Shown: positions 15,676-25,944, counted from the first letter of the stretch. The stretch: DNA of 64,000 nt from Clostridia bacterium (GCA_910575725.1 CAJTFE010000022.1:1-64000); one strand, 5' to 3'. The notes: a model not told the origin generated them from the letters alone. Translations and numbers: made by a program.

Positions 15676-17601
15676 ATGAAGCATGGATTTGTAAAAACAG
15701 CGGCTGTCACACCGAAGATTCGTGTGGCCCAGCCGGAATTTAACGGAGCAGAGATCATTCGTCTTGCAAAGGAAGCAGCCGGAAACGGCGCAAAGCTGAT
15801 TGTATTTCCGGAGCTTTGCATTACGGGCTACACCTGCGGAGATTTATTTTTGCAGGCGGCCCTTATCAGAAAGGCAAGGGAGACTTTATTTACCATAGCA
15901 GACGCTGTAAAGGAGCTGGATGCGCTGATATTCGTGGGCCTGCCCTGGGAGAAGCAGGGAAAGCTCTATAATGTGGCGGCTGTGCTGAACCGGGGCGAGA
16001 TCCTGGGAATGGTGCCGAAAACAAATCTTCCCAATTACGGGGAATTCTATGAGCTGCGCCATTTTGCACCGGGAAACCGGGATGTGGAATATGTGTGGCT
16101 TGGCCGCGGAAACGAAGAGGAGGAGTATGTACTGTTCGGAACCGATATGGTATTTTCCTGTGGAGAGCTGCAGGAGCTCGTAGTCGCCGCAGAGATTTGT
16201 GAAGACCTGTGGGTTCCGGAGCCGCCAAGCGTGCGCCATGCATTGACAGGGGCAACGGTTATTGTGAACTGCTCTGCCAGTGACGAGACTGTGGGAAAGG
16301 ATCGCTATCGGGAGGAATTGATTCGCAGCCAGTCTGCAAGGCTGGTATGCGGCTATGTGTACGCCAATGCAGGAGAGGGAGAGTCAACTCAGGATCTGGT
16401 CTTTGGGGGGCAGAATGTCATTGCAGAGAACGGAACTATTCTTAGCTGCTCGGAGCGTTTTCAGAACGGGATTACTTACGGCGATGTGGATGTATGCCGC
16501 CTTACCGCCGAGAGAAGAAGGATGAATACCTTTTCCGTGGAAAATAATGATGCTTATACGGAGGTGGGCTTCCATCTTTCAATGGAAGACACAAAGCTGG
16601 ATCGCCCCATTGATCCAAGCCCCTTTGTTCCGGCGGACAAGTCGGATCGGGATCGCCGCTGTGAGGAGATCCTTTCCATACAGGCTATGGGGCTTAAAAA
16701 GCGTCTGGAGCATACAGGCTGCTGGTCGGCTGTAGCAGGAATTTCCGGAGGCTTGGATTCCACGCTGGCGCTGCTTGTGACGGCCAGGGCCTTTGATCTT
16801 TTGTCCCTTCCCAGAGAGCAGATTATCGGCGTGACCATGCCCTGCTTCGGCACCACAGGCCGAACCTATGACAATGCCTGCAAGCTCACAAGGAAATTGG
16901 GAGCTACCCTGCGTGAGGTGGATATCCGGGAGTCGGTGAACGCTCACTTCTGGGATATCGGGCAGGATCCGGAAAATCACGATATTACCTATGAGAATGC
17001 CCAGGCCAGGGAGCGGACTCAGGTGCTCATGGGAATTGCCAATCAGACCGGCGGTCTTGTAGTGGGAACCGGCGATATGTCGGAGCTTGCCCTTGGATGG
17101 GCTACCTACAATGGGGATCATATGTCTATGTACGGGGTCAACAGCGGTGTGCCTAAGACGCTGGTGCGCCACCTGGTACGCTATTATGCGGATACCTGTA
17201 AGGATAAGGAGCTTTCCGAGGTGCTCCTGGATGTGTTGGACACGCCGGTGAGCCCGGAGCTGCTTCCGCCCAGGGACGGAAGTATTTCCCAAAAGACCGA
17301 GGATTTGGTGGGGCCTTATGAGCTCCATGATTTCTTCTTGTATTATGTGCTTCGGTTTGGGTTTTCGCCCTCCAAGATTTATCGGATGGCAAGGCTGGCC
17401 TTTGCCGGCGTCTATGAGGATGGGGTTATTTTGAAATGGCTTAAGACTTTTTACAAGCGGTTCTTTGCACAGCAGTTCAAACGCTCCTGCCTTCCGGACG
17501 GCCCCAAGGTAGGAACCGCAGCCGTGTCGCCCAGAGGCGACCTGCGGATGCCCAGCGATGCCTGCAGTGATATCTGGCTGAAAGAATTAGAAGAACTATA
17601 A
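15676..17601 (+). CDS. nadE: Glutamine-dependent NAD+ synthetase
   Basis: This two-domain enzyme makes NAD+ from nicotinate adenine dinucleotide, ATP and glutamine. The 641-residue protein has an N-terminal nitrilase-type glutaminase (about 1-290) with Glu in VFPELCITGYTC, Lys in MVPKTNLPNYGEFYE and the nucleophile Cys in VAAEICEDLWVP. The C-terminal synthetase (about 330-640) has the PP-loop GISGGLDSTLALL and a later GTGDMSELALGW. Ammonia is channelled between the two. ATG 15676 follows an ACAGGAGATGAGC ribosome-binding region. Confidence 0.97.
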   Translation: MKHGFVKTAAVTPKIRVAQPEFNGAEIIRLAKEAAGNGAKLIVFPELCITGYTCGDLFLQAALIRKARETLFTIADAVKELDALIFVGLPWEKQGKLYNVAAVLNRGEILGMVPKTNLPNYGEFYELRHFAPGNRDVEYVWLGRGNEEEEYVLFGTDMVFSCGELQELVVAAEICEDLWVPEPPSVRHALTGATVIVNCSASDETVGKDRYREELIRSQSARLVCGYVYANAGEGESTQDLVFGGQNVIAENGTILSCSERFQNGITYGDVDVCRLTAERRRMNTFSVENNDAYTEVGFHLSMEDTKLDRPIDPSPFVPADKSDRDRRCEEILSIQAMGLKKRLEHTGCWSAVAGISGGLDSTLALLVTARAFDLLSLPREQIIGVTMPCFGTTGRTYDNACKLTRKLGATLREVDIRESVNAHFWDIGQDPENHDITYENAQARERTQVLMGIANQTGGLVVGTGDMSELALGWATYNGDHMSMYGVNSGVPKTLVRHLVRYYADTCKDKELSEVLLDVLDTPVSPELLPPRDGSISQKTEDLVGPYELHDFFLYYVLRFGFSPSKIYRMARLAFAGVYEDGVILKWLKTFYKRFFAQQFKRSCLPDGPKVGTAAVSPRGDLRMPSDACSDIWLKELEEL

Positions 17602-17623
17602 CTATATAACGGAACTGGAATCA

Positions 17624-17664
17624 GTAACATCCAGCCAATTGAGGGTGTGTTGGGTGGATGTTAC
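17624..17664 (+). repeat. Short hairpin-family member before degV
   Basis: GTAACATCCAGCCAA (17624-17638) pairs with TTGGGTGGATGTTAC (17650-17664) at 14 of 15 positions. It is flanked by GGAACTGGAATCA before and GGGACTAAAATGGAG after, the same tail motif as the long hairpins. It looks like a shortened member of the family ending at the degV ribosome-binding site. Confidence 0.65.
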
Positions 17665-17686
17665 GGGACTAAAATGGAGAGCAAAA

Positions 17687-18571
17687 ATGGCTTTTAAGAT
17701 TATTACGGATTCAGCAACAGATCTGCCGAAAGAGATTATCGATGAATATCAGCTTCATGTGATCCCAACCCCTGTCACCATCAACGGAACGGATTATTTT
17801 GACGGAAAGACCATTTTCCCAAAGGATTTTTACCGCATCCAGTCAGAGGGAGCAGAAATCAAAACCTACCACATCAACCAGTATATGTTCCGGGAGAACT
17901 TTGAGCCTTATGCAAAAGCCGGGGACGAAGTGCTTTATCTGTGCTTTTCCACCGGAATTGCCGGAACCTTCAACGCAGCAAATCTGGCCCGGGAGGAGCT
18001 TCTGGAGGAATACCCGGATTTTAAAATTACTATCGTAGATTCCAAATGCGCCTCAATGGGCTTTGGCCTGGGCGTTATCAAGCTTTTGCGAATGCAGAAG
18101 AACGGCGCGCCCAAGGAGCTGATTACAGAGGCAGCCCGTTACTTTTTTGACAACATGGAACACATTGTAACCGTGGATACCCTGGAATATCTCTACAAGG
18201 GCGGCCGCTTAAGCAGAACCTCTGCCGTAGTGGGAGGCGTGCTTGATATTAAGCCTATTATCGAAGTCAACGACGAGGGGGCCTTGGTGGCCTTTGAGAA
18301 GGTAAGGGGACGCATGAAGTCCTTAAAGCGCTGCGTGGATCTGGCAGGCGAACGGGGCGTGGAGCTGGAAAAACAGGAGATTGCCGTAGTTCACGGAAAC
18401 GATCCCGGCACCTGCGCCAAGGTAAAGGAGATGCTGACAGAGAAGTATCACTGTAAGAATATCATAGAATCCCAGGTCGGCTGCGCCATCGGCGCCCACA
18501 CAGGCCCGGGAATCATCGGAATCGTGTTCTTAAGCGCCAGTGAGGAGAAGTATCGGGAATACCTGAAATAG
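17687..18571 (+). CDS. DegV family fatty-acid-binding protein
   Basis: DegV proteins bind a fatty acid; in Gram-positive bacteria the FakB members present it to the kinase FakA for phosphorylation and entry into phospholipid synthesis. The 294-residue protein has the N-terminal KIITDSATDLPKE, the ligand-pocket FSTGIAGTFNAA and the C-terminal GCAIGAHTGPGIIGIVF signature. ATG 17687 is chosen because GGAGAGC lies just upstream; the longer frame from 17639 runs through the hairpin repeat. No fakA is in the window. Confidence 0.93.
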   Translation: MAFKIITDSATDLPKEIIDEYQLHVIPTPVTINGTDYFDGKTIFPKDFYRIQSEGAEIKTYHINQYMFRENFEPYAKAGDEVLYLCFSTGIAGTFNAANLAREELLEEYPDFKITIVDSKCASMGFGLGVIKLLRMQKNGAPKELITEAARYFFDNMEHIVTVDTLEYLYKGGRLSRTSAVVGGVLDIKPIIEVNDEGALVAFEKVRGRMKSLKRCVDLAGERGVELEKQEIAVVHGNDPGTCAKVKEMLTEKYHCKNIIESQVGCAIGAHTGPGIIGIVFLSASEEKYREYLK

Positions 18572-18622
18572 ATACCTTTAAAATCAGCTTGGGGATAGGC
18601 CGGGAAAAGGGATGGATGGAAA

Positions 18623-19852
18623 TTGAGAAAGTATTTTAATGTTACAGGACTGTGTACGCCCGATAAACATTATATGGTGGATATCAGCCGGAAGCTGGTA
18701 CAGATCCAGAGGCTGGTAGACAGAGGGTTTTATTTTACAATCAATCGTGCAAGACAGTATGGCAAGACAACCACCCTGGTAGCTCTGGAAAAGACATTGG
18801 CAGACAGATACCTGGTGATACGTCTGGACTTTCAGGTTCTTGGCAGCGCTTCTTTTCAGAATGAAAATACATTTTCGCTTGCCTTTGCATCCTGTTTTTT
18901 AAAAGCAGTCTGGATAGCAGATAAGGAATCAGCGGCAGACAGCACGGCCCTTGCAGAGCTTTGCAAAAGAGAAGGGGAGAGGGACTGCGGTTTGGATTTG
19001 CGCAGGCTGTTTCAGCTTTTGCAGAATTTCTGCGAGTCCCTGCAAAAACCGGTGGTTTTGATGATTGATGAGGTGGACAGTGCAGTAAACAACCAGGTCT
19101 TTTTGGATTTTCTGGCACAGCTCAGGTACTATTATCTGGAAAGGGCAGCACAAAATTCCGCAGCCTTCCATTCGGTTATTCTGGCAGGAGTCTATGATGT
19201 AAAAAATTTAAAGAGGAAGCTTCGGGGAGATGAAGAGCATAAGACGAACAGTCCCTGGAATATTGCCGCTGATTTTGATGTGGATATGAGCTTTGACGTG
19301 GATGATATTGCAGGTATGCTGCAAGCATATGAGTCTGACGTCCAGACCGGCATGGACATTGGAAAGATGGCGGCTCTGCTTTACGAATATACCTCCGGTT
19401 ATCCTTTTCTGGTATCGCGTCTCTGCATGATGATGGATGAAAAGCTCGGAAAAGAGAGCGGATTTGCTTCGGAAAAAGAGGTGTGGACCAAAGAAGGATT
19501 TCTGGCCGCAGTACGCATGCTTTTGATGGAGAAAAATACGCTGTTTGAATCTCTTTTAGATAAGATGGAGGCATATCCGTCCTTAAAGCAGATGCTGAGG
19601 GAGCTTTTATTCGCAGGGAAAGAGATTTCGTACAATGCATTAGATCCTTCCATTGCGCTGGCTTTGATGTTTGGATTTGTGAAAAAGCAGAACCATGCGG
19701 TGGTTCCGGCAAATCGAATTTTTGATACACTGCTTTATAATTTTTTCCTGTCACAGCAGGAAACCCAGGGGGAAGAGATTTCCCTTGCATCACAAAAGGA
19801 TAAGAATCAGTTTGTCCTGGACGAGAAGACCTTGATTGAGGCTGTTGTATAA
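18623..19852 (+). CDS. AAA-like ATPase of the multi-copy clostridial family
   Basis: A 409-residue ATPase with the N-terminal block FNVTGLCTPDKHYMVDIS, a Walker A-like RQYGKTTTL (about 44-52) and Walker B VVLMIDEVDS (about 143-152). This matches the AAA-like proteins found in many copies in Lachnospiraceae genomes, often linked to a PD-(D/E)XK domain. Here the nuclease domain is absent. Function is unknown. The start is TTG 18623: the conserved FNVTGLC block lies upstream of any ATG. It stands alone between degV and a terminator. Confidence 0.75.
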   Translation: MRKYFNVTGLCTPDKHYMVDISRKLVQIQRLVDRGFYFTINRARQYGKTTTLVALEKTLADRYLVIRLDFQVLGSASFQNENTFSLAFASCFLKAVWIADKESAADSTALAELCKREGERDCGLDLRRLFQLLQNFCESLQKPVVLMIDEVDSAVNNQVFLDFLAQLRYYYLERAAQNSAAFHSVILAGVYDVKNLKRKLRGDEEHKTNSPWNIAADFDVDMSFDVDDIAGMLQAYESDVQTGMDIGKMAALLYEYTSGYPFLVSRLCMMMDEKLGKESGFASEKEVWTKEGFLAAVRMLLMEKNTLFESLLDKMEAYPSLKQMLRELLFAGKEISYNALDPSIALALMFGFVKKQNHAVVPANRIFDTLLYNFFLSQQETQGEEISLASQKDKNQFVLDEKTLIEAVV

Positions 19853-19887
19853 TACAAGATATTTTTTTGGAAAAACAGATATAAAAG

Positions 19888-19921
19888 AGGAAGCCGGCTT
19901 ATTTTGCTGACTTCCTTTTTG
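19888..19921 (+). terminator. Terminator after AAA ATPase
   Basis: AGGAAGCCGGC pairs with GCTGACTTCCT around TTATTTT and ends in a T-run. Confidence 0.75.
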
Positions 19922-19961
19922 GGTTATCGCTGCTTCCATAACAAATTCTTAAGAATTCCCC

Positions 19962-19991
19962 TTCCAGAACTTAAAAAACCCTTGTTATAAT
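19962..19991 (+). promoter_or_regulatory. Possible promoter of two-component operon
   Basis: TTCCAG, an 18-bp spacer and a perfect TATAAT at 19986-19991, about 38 bp before the regulator start. A TTCTTAAGAA palindrome lies just upstream (about 19946-19955) and could be an operator. Confidence 0.5.
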
Positions 19992-20029
19992 CAAGAAGAA
20001 TCGGTAAAATGGGAGCAGAGGTGATGAAG

Positions 20030-20728
20030 ATGAATACAAATACCATTTTAGTATGCGACGATGATAAGGAAATTGTGGACGCCATAGAGATCTATTTATC
20101 CCAGGAGGGGTATCAGATCCTAAAGGCCTACGACGGCCTCCAGGCGGTGAGCATGATGGAGAAGCAAGAGATTCAGCTTCTTATCATTGATATTATGATG
20201 CCAAAGCTGGACGGGCTTCGGGCAACCTTGAAAATCCGGGAGAAGAGCAGCATTCCCATTATCATCCTGTCTGCCAAATCCGAGGACGCCGACAAGATTC
20301 TGGGCCTCAACATCGGAGCCGATGATTATGTAACAAAGCCTTTTAACCCCTTGGAGCTGGTGGCCCGTGTGAAATCCCAGCTCCGGCGCTACACCAAGCT
20401 TGGCAATGCGGCGGAGGAAAGCCAGAAGATCTATCAGACCGGCGGCCTGGTGATGAACGACGATTTGAAAGAGGTAACGGTGGACGGGGAGCCGGTGAAG
20501 CTGACCCCCATAGAATACAACATCCTGCTCCTTCTGGTGAAAAACCAGGGAAAGGTATTTTCCATCAATCAGATTTATGAAAGCATCTGGAATGAGGATG
20601 CCATCGGAGCGGATAATACGGTAGCGGTGCATATCCGCCACATTCGGGAAAAGATAGAGATCAATGCCAAGGAGCCCCGCTACTTGAAGGTGGTGTGGGG
20701 AATCGGCTATAAAGTGGAGAAGCTGTAG
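20030..20728 (+). CDS. OmpR-family response regulator
   Basis: A 232-residue two-component regulator. The receiver domain carries the acidic pocket CDDD and phospho-acceptor Asp54 in LLIIDIMMPKLDG, plus the conserved Lys in YVTKPF. The C-terminal winged helix (about 130-232) contains LTPIEYNILLLL and VWGIGYKVEKL. The start is placed at ATG 20030 with AGGTGATG upstream; ATG 20024 is equally plausible. The partner kinase begins 2 bp after its stop, so the pair is translated together. Confidence 0.93.
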   Translation: MNTNTILVCDDDKEIVDAIEIYLSQEGYQILKAYDGLQAVSMMEKQEIQLLIIDIMMPKLDGLRATLKIREKSSIPIIILSAKSEDADKILGLNIGADDYVTKPFNPLELVARVKSQLRRYTKLGNAAEESQKIYQTGGLVMNDDLKEVTVDGEPVKLTPIEYNILLLLVKNQGKVFSINQIYESIWNEDAIGADNTVAVHIRHIREKIEINAKEPRYLKVVWGIGYKVEKL

Positions 20729-20730
20729 GA

Positions 20731-23370
20731 ATGAAGCGATGGGAATATTCTAAGGGCTGGAAGGCCCTGGCCCTTATTTTGAATCAAGTCTGTGCGGTGG
20801 TGCTGGTGCTGTCCATAGCCGTCTGCATGGTATCTGTGGGAAACAACGGATTCCGTCTGTTCAAAGAAGATGATATCTTTGAGAATACATCCTATTTTCA
20901 GCGCGAGGCCCGGGAGCAGATTTTCCGGTGTGTCCGTGCTGCCAGCCGGGAGAGCCGGTTTGAGAAAAACGGTGTGTATGATGCGTCTCTGGTGCTGAAT
21001 ATCCAGGAATATGCGGATGAAAATCAGATTCTCCATACCAGACCCGAGGACGGAGGCCTCTGCTACAAGCTGACGGATCTGCTGAACTGGTCTTTGGATG
21101 GCTGCACATACAATACCCTTTTGAAAATTACTTATGACGACGGGAGAGTGGGCTATATATCCAAGAGCTCCAAGGATTATACAGAGCAGGCAATCTATGA
21201 CGACGGTACGGCGGTAGCCTCCGTTTCCATTTCCTATGATGCGGCCCTGTCCTTTATAGAGGAATCTTTGGAGGAGGTTTCAGAGGCAGAGATGGAGGAG
21301 GCTTTTATACCGGAGGGAGGGATAGAGGAGCCTGATCTGTTCGGAGAAGGGATCTTCGGTCAGGCCGTGATTCAGGATGTAGAAGAAATCCAGGCGGTGG
21401 AGGAGCGCTATGCACCGGCGGAGTATACGGATATTATTTCCTATGCGGAGGCGCAGAAGCTGTCTACCCAGGAGCTGCAGGAAGTTTATGCATCCCTGGA
21501 GAATGTACTTAACAATATTTACAATGACTATTATTCCTATAAGGAAAATTTGGAGCTTTTTAGTCCAAGTATGACCAATATGCGCTATCTGGTGATTCCG
21601 GAGGATGTCACCAGAATAAGCAGGGAGGACTATGAGCAAAAGACTGTGACCAATATCAAAAGCTTTGGAAAAACAGAGCTTGTGGATCGCAGCAGCCTCT
21701 TGGAGTATATTCGGGAGCATGGGGACTATCTTATCTTCAACAGCTCGGATATGAGCTTTGAGGCAAGTCAGATGCCGGTTTCTTTAAGTGAAATCAGCAG
21801 CTATCTGAAGGAGTTCCCGATGTCTGTGGAGGGAAATTATACGCTGGCTATTGCCATTGACCCAAGCTATGTGGCAAGCGACAATCTTCAGATGTATAAG
21901 AAGCAGTACGAGGAGATCCAGCCTATCAGCCGTATGTCTGTGTATGGAGTGATTCTGGGCGGTATTCTGTACCTTTTGACCCTGGTCTATCTGACCCTGG
22001 CTGCTGGACGGGGAACGGAGGAAGAGGATAGGAGCGTCACCCTTACCAGATTTGACCGGATTCGCACCGAAGGGGCTGCGCTGCTTCTGGTGATACCCGC
22101 ATGGATGATTTTATTTGCAGGAGCTCTGCTGTATAACCGGGTAAATGGAATCGGAGAGGCAGGAGTATTTGGAGGAGTGATGACCTTTTCGCTGAATTTT
22201 TTATTTCTCTGCGGATATTTAAGCCTGGTGCGGCGCATTAAAACGAGAACCCTTTGGAATAACAGTGTGCTTTACGCTGTATTGAAGCATTGTTACCGGG
22301 TGGCGGGCGGCTGGAAGGTAACGACTAAGGTAATTCTTTCTTATGGAATATTCCTGCTGGCAAATGTCTTTCTTCTTTTCTTTGGCAGCTTTGGAATTAT
22401 ACTCATTATGATTTTTGATTTTGGGACGGGACTGATTCTGCTGCAGCAGGCGCGGCAGCGCAAGCAGATATTAGATGGAATCCGGAAGATCTCCGAGGGG
22501 GATCTGAATTACCAGATTCCCATGGAAAAGCTGTCAGGCGACAGTCTGCTTATGGCGGAGGCTGTAAACCACATTGGCGAGGGTCTTTCTACGGCGGTGG
22601 AGCAGAGTGTGAAGGATGAACGTCTGAAGACGGATTTGATTACCAACGTGTCCCATGATATTAAGACGCCGCTGACCTCCATTATCAACTACGTGGATTT
22701 GCTGAAACGAGAGGATATTCAGAATGAGAGGGCAAGGAATTACATTGCCATTCTGGAGGATAAGTCCCAGCGCCTGAAGCATCTGACGGACGATCTGGTG
22801 GAGGCTTCTAAGATAAGCTCCGGAAATGTGAAGCTGGAGCTTGTGAGGATTAATTTCCAGGAGCTTATCAATCAGACTAACGGGGAGTTCAGCGAGAAGT
22901 TCGAGGAGCGTGAGCTGCAGCTTGTGGTAAATATGCCCAAGGAGCCGGTGATCATCGAGGCAGACGGGCGCAGGCTCTGGCGGATTATTGAAAACCTGTA
23001 CGGAAATGTGGCCAAGTATGCCATGCCCAGGACAAGGGTCTATGTTGAGCTGACTGTGGTGGGGCATATGGTACGGTTCCATATTAAAAATATTTCCGAG
23101 CAGCCCTTGAACATTGACGCAGGCGAGTTGACGGAGCGCTTTATCCGCGGAGATGTGGCCAGAAGCACCGAGGGCAGCGGTCTCGGACTGTCCATTACCA
23201 AGACCTTGACGGAGCTGCAGAAAGGAAGCTTTGATATTTATCTGGATGGGGATCTGTTTAAGGTGACGATTATATTTCCGGAGGCTCCCAGGCTGGAAAC
23301 GGAAAAAGAGAGGCCGTCCAGAGAAAATTTCAACGAGCTGGAGCTTAAGGAGGAAATTCTCGCAGAATAA
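20731..23370 (+). CDS. Large membrane sensor histidine kinase
   Basis: An 879-residue sensor kinase. A first membrane segment (about 12-38) is followed by an outside region of about 360 residues with a very acidic stretch near 170-215 (EESLEEVSEAEMEEAF). A group of hydrophobic segments (about 405-575) follows, then a HAMP-like linker, the dimerisation helix with His642 in NVSHDIKTPLTS, and an ATP-binding domain ending GSGLGLSITK. The architecture (multi-pass block before the kinase core) resembles uncharacterised Lachnospiraceae kinases. The acidic outside patch hints at sensing a cation or cationic peptide, which is speculation. It pairs with the regulator upstream. Confidence 0.9.
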   Translation: MKRWEYSKGWKALALILNQVCAVVLVLSIAVCMVSVGNNGFRLFKEDDIFENTSYFQREAREQIFRCVRAASRESRFEKNGVYDASLVLNIQEYADENQILHTRPEDGGLCYKLTDLLNWSLDGCTYNTLLKITYDDGRVGYISKSSKDYTEQAIYDDGTAVASVSISYDAALSFIEESLEEVSEAEMEEAFIPEGGIEEPDLFGEGIFGQAVIQDVEEIQAVEERYAPAEYTDIISYAEAQKLSTQELQEVYASLENVLNNIYNDYYSYKENLELFSPSMTNMRYLVIPEDVTRISREDYEQKTVTNIKSFGKTELVDRSSLLEYIREHGDYLIFNSSDMSFEASQMPVSLSEISSYLKEFPMSVEGNYTLAIAIDPSYVASDNLQMYKKQYEEIQPISRMSVYGVILGGILYLLTLVYLTLAAGRGTEEEDRSVTLTRFDRIRTEGAALLLVIPAWMILFAGALLYNRVNGIGEAGVFGGVMTFSLNFLFLCGYLSLVRRIKTRTLWNNSVLYAVLKHCYRVAGGWKVTTKVILSYGIFLLANVFLLFFGSFGIILIMIFDFGTGLILLQQARQRKQILDGIRKISEGDLNYQIPMEKLSGDSLLMAEAVNHIGEGLSTAVEQSVKDERLKTDLITNVSHDIKTPLTSIINYVDLLKREDIQNERARNYIAILEDKSQRLKHLTDDLVEASKISSGNVKLELVRINFQELINQTNGEFSEKFEERELQLVVNMPKEPVIIEADGRRLWRIIENLYGNVAKYAMPRTRVYVELTVVGHMVRFHIKNISEQPLNIDAGELTERFIRGDVARSTEGSGLGLSITKTLTELQKGSFDIYLDGDLFKVTIIFPEAPRLETEKERPSRENFNELELKEEILAE

Positions 23371-23411
23371 ACTTGCAATCTTTGTCGGTGCTATTTATAA
23401 TAAATTTAGCG

Positions 23412-23445
23412 TTGCCGGACAAGGCGTACTGCCCTTGGCCGGCAA
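23412..23445 (+). terminator. Hairpin after sensor kinase
   Basis: TTGCCGG pairs with CCGGCAA and the stem continues with ACAAGGC/GCCCTTGG around GTACT. The T-run is short (TTTAATG), so termination may be partial. Confidence 0.5.
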
Positions 23446-23482
23446 TTTAATGAAAATAAACGAGATTACGGGACTGGAAACA

Positions 23483-23575
23483 GTAATATTCCTTACAATG
23501 CACAAATCAATTTACAGACGCATGTATCTGCGTCTGGAAATTGATTTTATACGGGTGCATTGGAAGGAATATTAC
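23483..23575 (+). repeat. Long hairpin repeat, copy C, at hydratase leader
   Basis: Outer arms at 23483-23503 and 23555-23575 pair at 20 of 21 positions. Their sequence differs from copies A and B at several bases on both sides, so pairing is kept while sequence changes. The tail GGGACTGGAATAGGAGGAG supplies the ribosome-binding site for the gene at 23599. Another family tail, ATTACGGGACTGGAAAC, sits directly upstream (23465-23481), suggesting a remnant tandem copy. Confidence 0.85.
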
Positions 23576-23598
23576 GGGACTGGAATAGGAGGAGAATC

Positions 23599-25884
23599 AT
23601 GATTCAATTATTTGAAGGCGGAGCCTATGTGCTGAACGGAACAGAGATTATCCCAGACAGCAAGGATGCAGTGAGCGTTCTGGAAAGCAGGCTTGGCGAG
23701 GCGCCCTCCAAGGAAGAGGCCAAAAAGCAGACAATTGCTTATGGAATTCTGGAGGCACACAATACATCCGGCAATATGGAAAAACTGGAGATTAAGTTTG
23801 ACAAGCTTACCTCCCACGACATCACTTTTGTAGGCATCATTCAGACGGCCCGGGCATCAGGCTTGGAGCGTTTTCCCATCCCTTATGTGCTGACCAACTG
23901 CCACAACAGCCTCTGCGCCGTAGGCGGAACCATCAATGAGGACGACCATATGTACGGCCTGACCTGTGCGAAAAAGTACGGCGGCATCTATGTGCCCCCT
24001 CATCAGGCAGTAATCCATCAGTATGCCCGTGAAATGCTTGCGGCAGGCGGAAAAATGATTCTTGGCTCTGACAGCCATACCCGTTACGGAGCTCTGGGAA
24101 CGATGGCAATGGGAGAGGGCGGCCCGGAGCTGGTGAAGCAGCTTCTTAATAAAACCTACGATATTCCCATGCCTGGAGTTGTAGGCGTATACCTCACCGG
24201 CGAGCCTCAGAAGGGCGTCGGCCCCCAGGACGTGGCTTTGGCGATTATCGGAGCCGTATTTGAAAAGGGGTATGTAAACAATAAGGTTATGGAATTTATC
24301 GGCGACGGCGTGGAGAATCTGAGCGCGGATTTCCGTATTGGCATTGATGTGATGACCACAGAGACCACCTGCCTGTCCTCTATCTGGAAAACGGATGATG
24401 TGATTAAGGAATTCTATGAGATCCACGGCAGAAGTGAGGATTATCGTGAATTGAATCCGGGCGGCGCCGCTTATTACGACGGAATGATTTATGTGGATCT
24501 GAGCGCAGTTAAACCGATGATTGCGATGCCTTTCCATCCGAGCAATACCTACACCATCGAGGAGGTAAAGGCCAATCTAAGCGATATTCTTCGTGATGTA
24601 GAGAAAAAGGCGCTGGTAAGCCTGGGAGACGCGGTAGATTTTTGCCTGACGGATAAGATCCGCAACGGGAAGCTCTATGTGGATCAGGGAATCATTGCCG
24701 GCTGCGCAGGCGGTGGGTTTGAAAATATCTGTGCGGCAGCCGATATTTTAAAGGGAGCAAGCATCGGACCGGACGAGTTTACCTTAAGCGTGTACCCGGC
24801 CAGTATGCCTGTTTATATGGAGCTGGTGAAAAACGGTGCGGCGGCAGCGTTGATGGAGACAGGCGCTGTTATGAAAACAGCCTTCTGCGGACCCTGCTTC
24901 GGCGCCGGCGACACGCCCTCCAACAACGGCTTTAGTATCCGCCACTCCACAAGAAACTTCCCCAACCGGGAGGGCTCCAAGCTTCAGAGCGGCCAGATTG
25001 CGTCCGTGGCGCTGATGGATGCACGTTCTATTGCAGCTACGGCGGCAAATAAGGGATACCTGACGGCGGCTACAGAGGTGGATGCGAAGTACACCAATCC
25101 CAGGTACTTCTTTGACAGTAAGATTTATGAGAACAGGGTATTTGACAGCAAGGGTGAGGCGGATCCGGATGTGGAGATTAAGTTTGGCCCCAACATCAAG
25201 GACTGGCCGGCCATGTCTGCTTTGCCGGAGCATATGATTTTGAAGGTGGTTTCGGAGATTCACGATCCGGTTACAACTACGGATGAGCTGATTCCTTCCG
25301 GAGAGACTTCTTCCTATCGTTCGAACCCTCTGGGACTTGCGGAGTTTACCTTGTCCAGGAAAGATCCGGCTTATGTAGGAAAAGCCAAGGAGATCCAGGC
25401 GGCTCAGAAGGCTATTGAGGCCGGTGAGTGCCCTGCAGAGGCAGTTCCGGAGCTGAAAGGAATTTTTAACGCTTTGAATCCCTGGCATCCGGGCGTGGAT
25501 AAGACTAACCTGGGAGTGGGAAGCACGATTTTTGCCGTGAAGCCGGGAGATGGTTCGGCCAGAGAGCAGGCGGCTTCCTGCCAGAAGGTACTGGGAGGAT
25601 GGGCGAATATTGCCAATTCCTATGCCACCAAGCGTTATCGTTCCAACCTTATTAACTGGGGGATGCTGCCCTTCTTGATTGACGAGGGTGAGCTGCCCTT
25701 TACAAAAGGAGATTTCCTGTTTATCCCTGAGGTGCGCAAGGCCATTGAGGAAAACAGAAGTGAAGTGAAGGCTTACGTGAATGGAGAGCAGGACAGAGCA
25801 GTGACGCTTCGCCTGGGCGCTTTGACAGATGATGAGCGTGAGATTATTTTGAAGGGCTGTCTGATTAATTACTATAGAGGATAG
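23599..25884 (+). CDS. Aconitase-family hydratase
   Basis: A 761-residue member of the aconitase superfamily (4Fe-4S hydro-lyases). Recognisable segments are [20 protein letters not shown], a Cys-containing [17 protein letters not shown] and [19 protein letters not shown] with two cluster-type cysteines, plus a C-terminal swivelling domain including [14 protein letters not shown]. It resembles the YbhJ-type putative hydratase more than citrate-cycle aconitase A, so the substrate is uncertain: citrate/isocitrate or a related 2-hydroxy acid. The start is ATG 23599 behind AGGAGGAG at the end of hairpin copy C. No other citrate-cycle gene is nearby. Confidence 0.82.
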   Translation: MIQLFEGGAYVLNGTEIIPDSKDAVSVLESRLGEAPSKEEAKKQTIAYGILEAHNTSGNMEKLEIKFDKLTSHDITFVGIIQTARASGLERFPIPYVLTNCHNSLCAVGGTINEDDHMYGLTCAKKYGGIYVPPHQAVIHQYAREMLAAGGKMILGSDSHTRYGALGTMAMGEGGPELVKQLLNKTYDIPMPGVVGVYLTGEPQKGVGPQDVALAIIGAVFEKGYVNNKVMEFIGDGVENLSADFRIGIDVMTTETTCLSSIWKTDDVIKEFYEIHGRSEDYRELNPGGAAYYDGMIYVDLSAVKPMIAMPFHPSNTYTIEEVKANLSDILRDVEKKALVSLGDAVDFCLTDKIRNGKLYVDQGIIAGCAGGGFENICAAADILKGASIGPDEFTLSVYPASMPVYMELVKNGAAAALMETGAVMKTAFCGPCFGAGDTPSNNGFSIRHSTRNFPNREGSKLQSGQIASVALMDARSIAATAANKGYLTAATEVDAKYTNPRYFFDSKIYENRVFDSKGEADPDVEIKFGPNIKDWPAMSALPEHMILKVVSEIHDPVTTTDELIPSGETSSYRSNPLGLAEFTLSRKDPAYVGKAKEIQAAQKAIEAGECPAEAVPELKGIFNALNPWHPGVDKTNLGVGSTIFAVKPGDGSAREQAASCQKVLGGWANIANSYATKRYRSNLINWGMLPFLIDEGELPFTKGDFLFIPEVRKAIEENRSEVKAYVNGEQDRAVTLRLGALTDDEREIILKGCLINYYRG

Positions 25885-25904
25885 TGGTTCGCATATAAAA
25901 ATGG

Positions 25905-25944
25905 GGCTGCCGTACCGGATGAGAGAATTGCCGGGGCGGCAGCC
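25905..25944 (+). terminator. Hairpin after hydratase gene
   Basis: GGCTGCCG pairs with CGGCAGCC around a 24-nt interior that contains CCGG on both sides. TTACTGCATTTT follows, a weak T-tract. Confidence 0.6.

Noticed and set aside
16579-17328. Long minus-strand frame inside nadE
   Set aside because: Antisense shadow of conserved NAD synthetase coding sequence.
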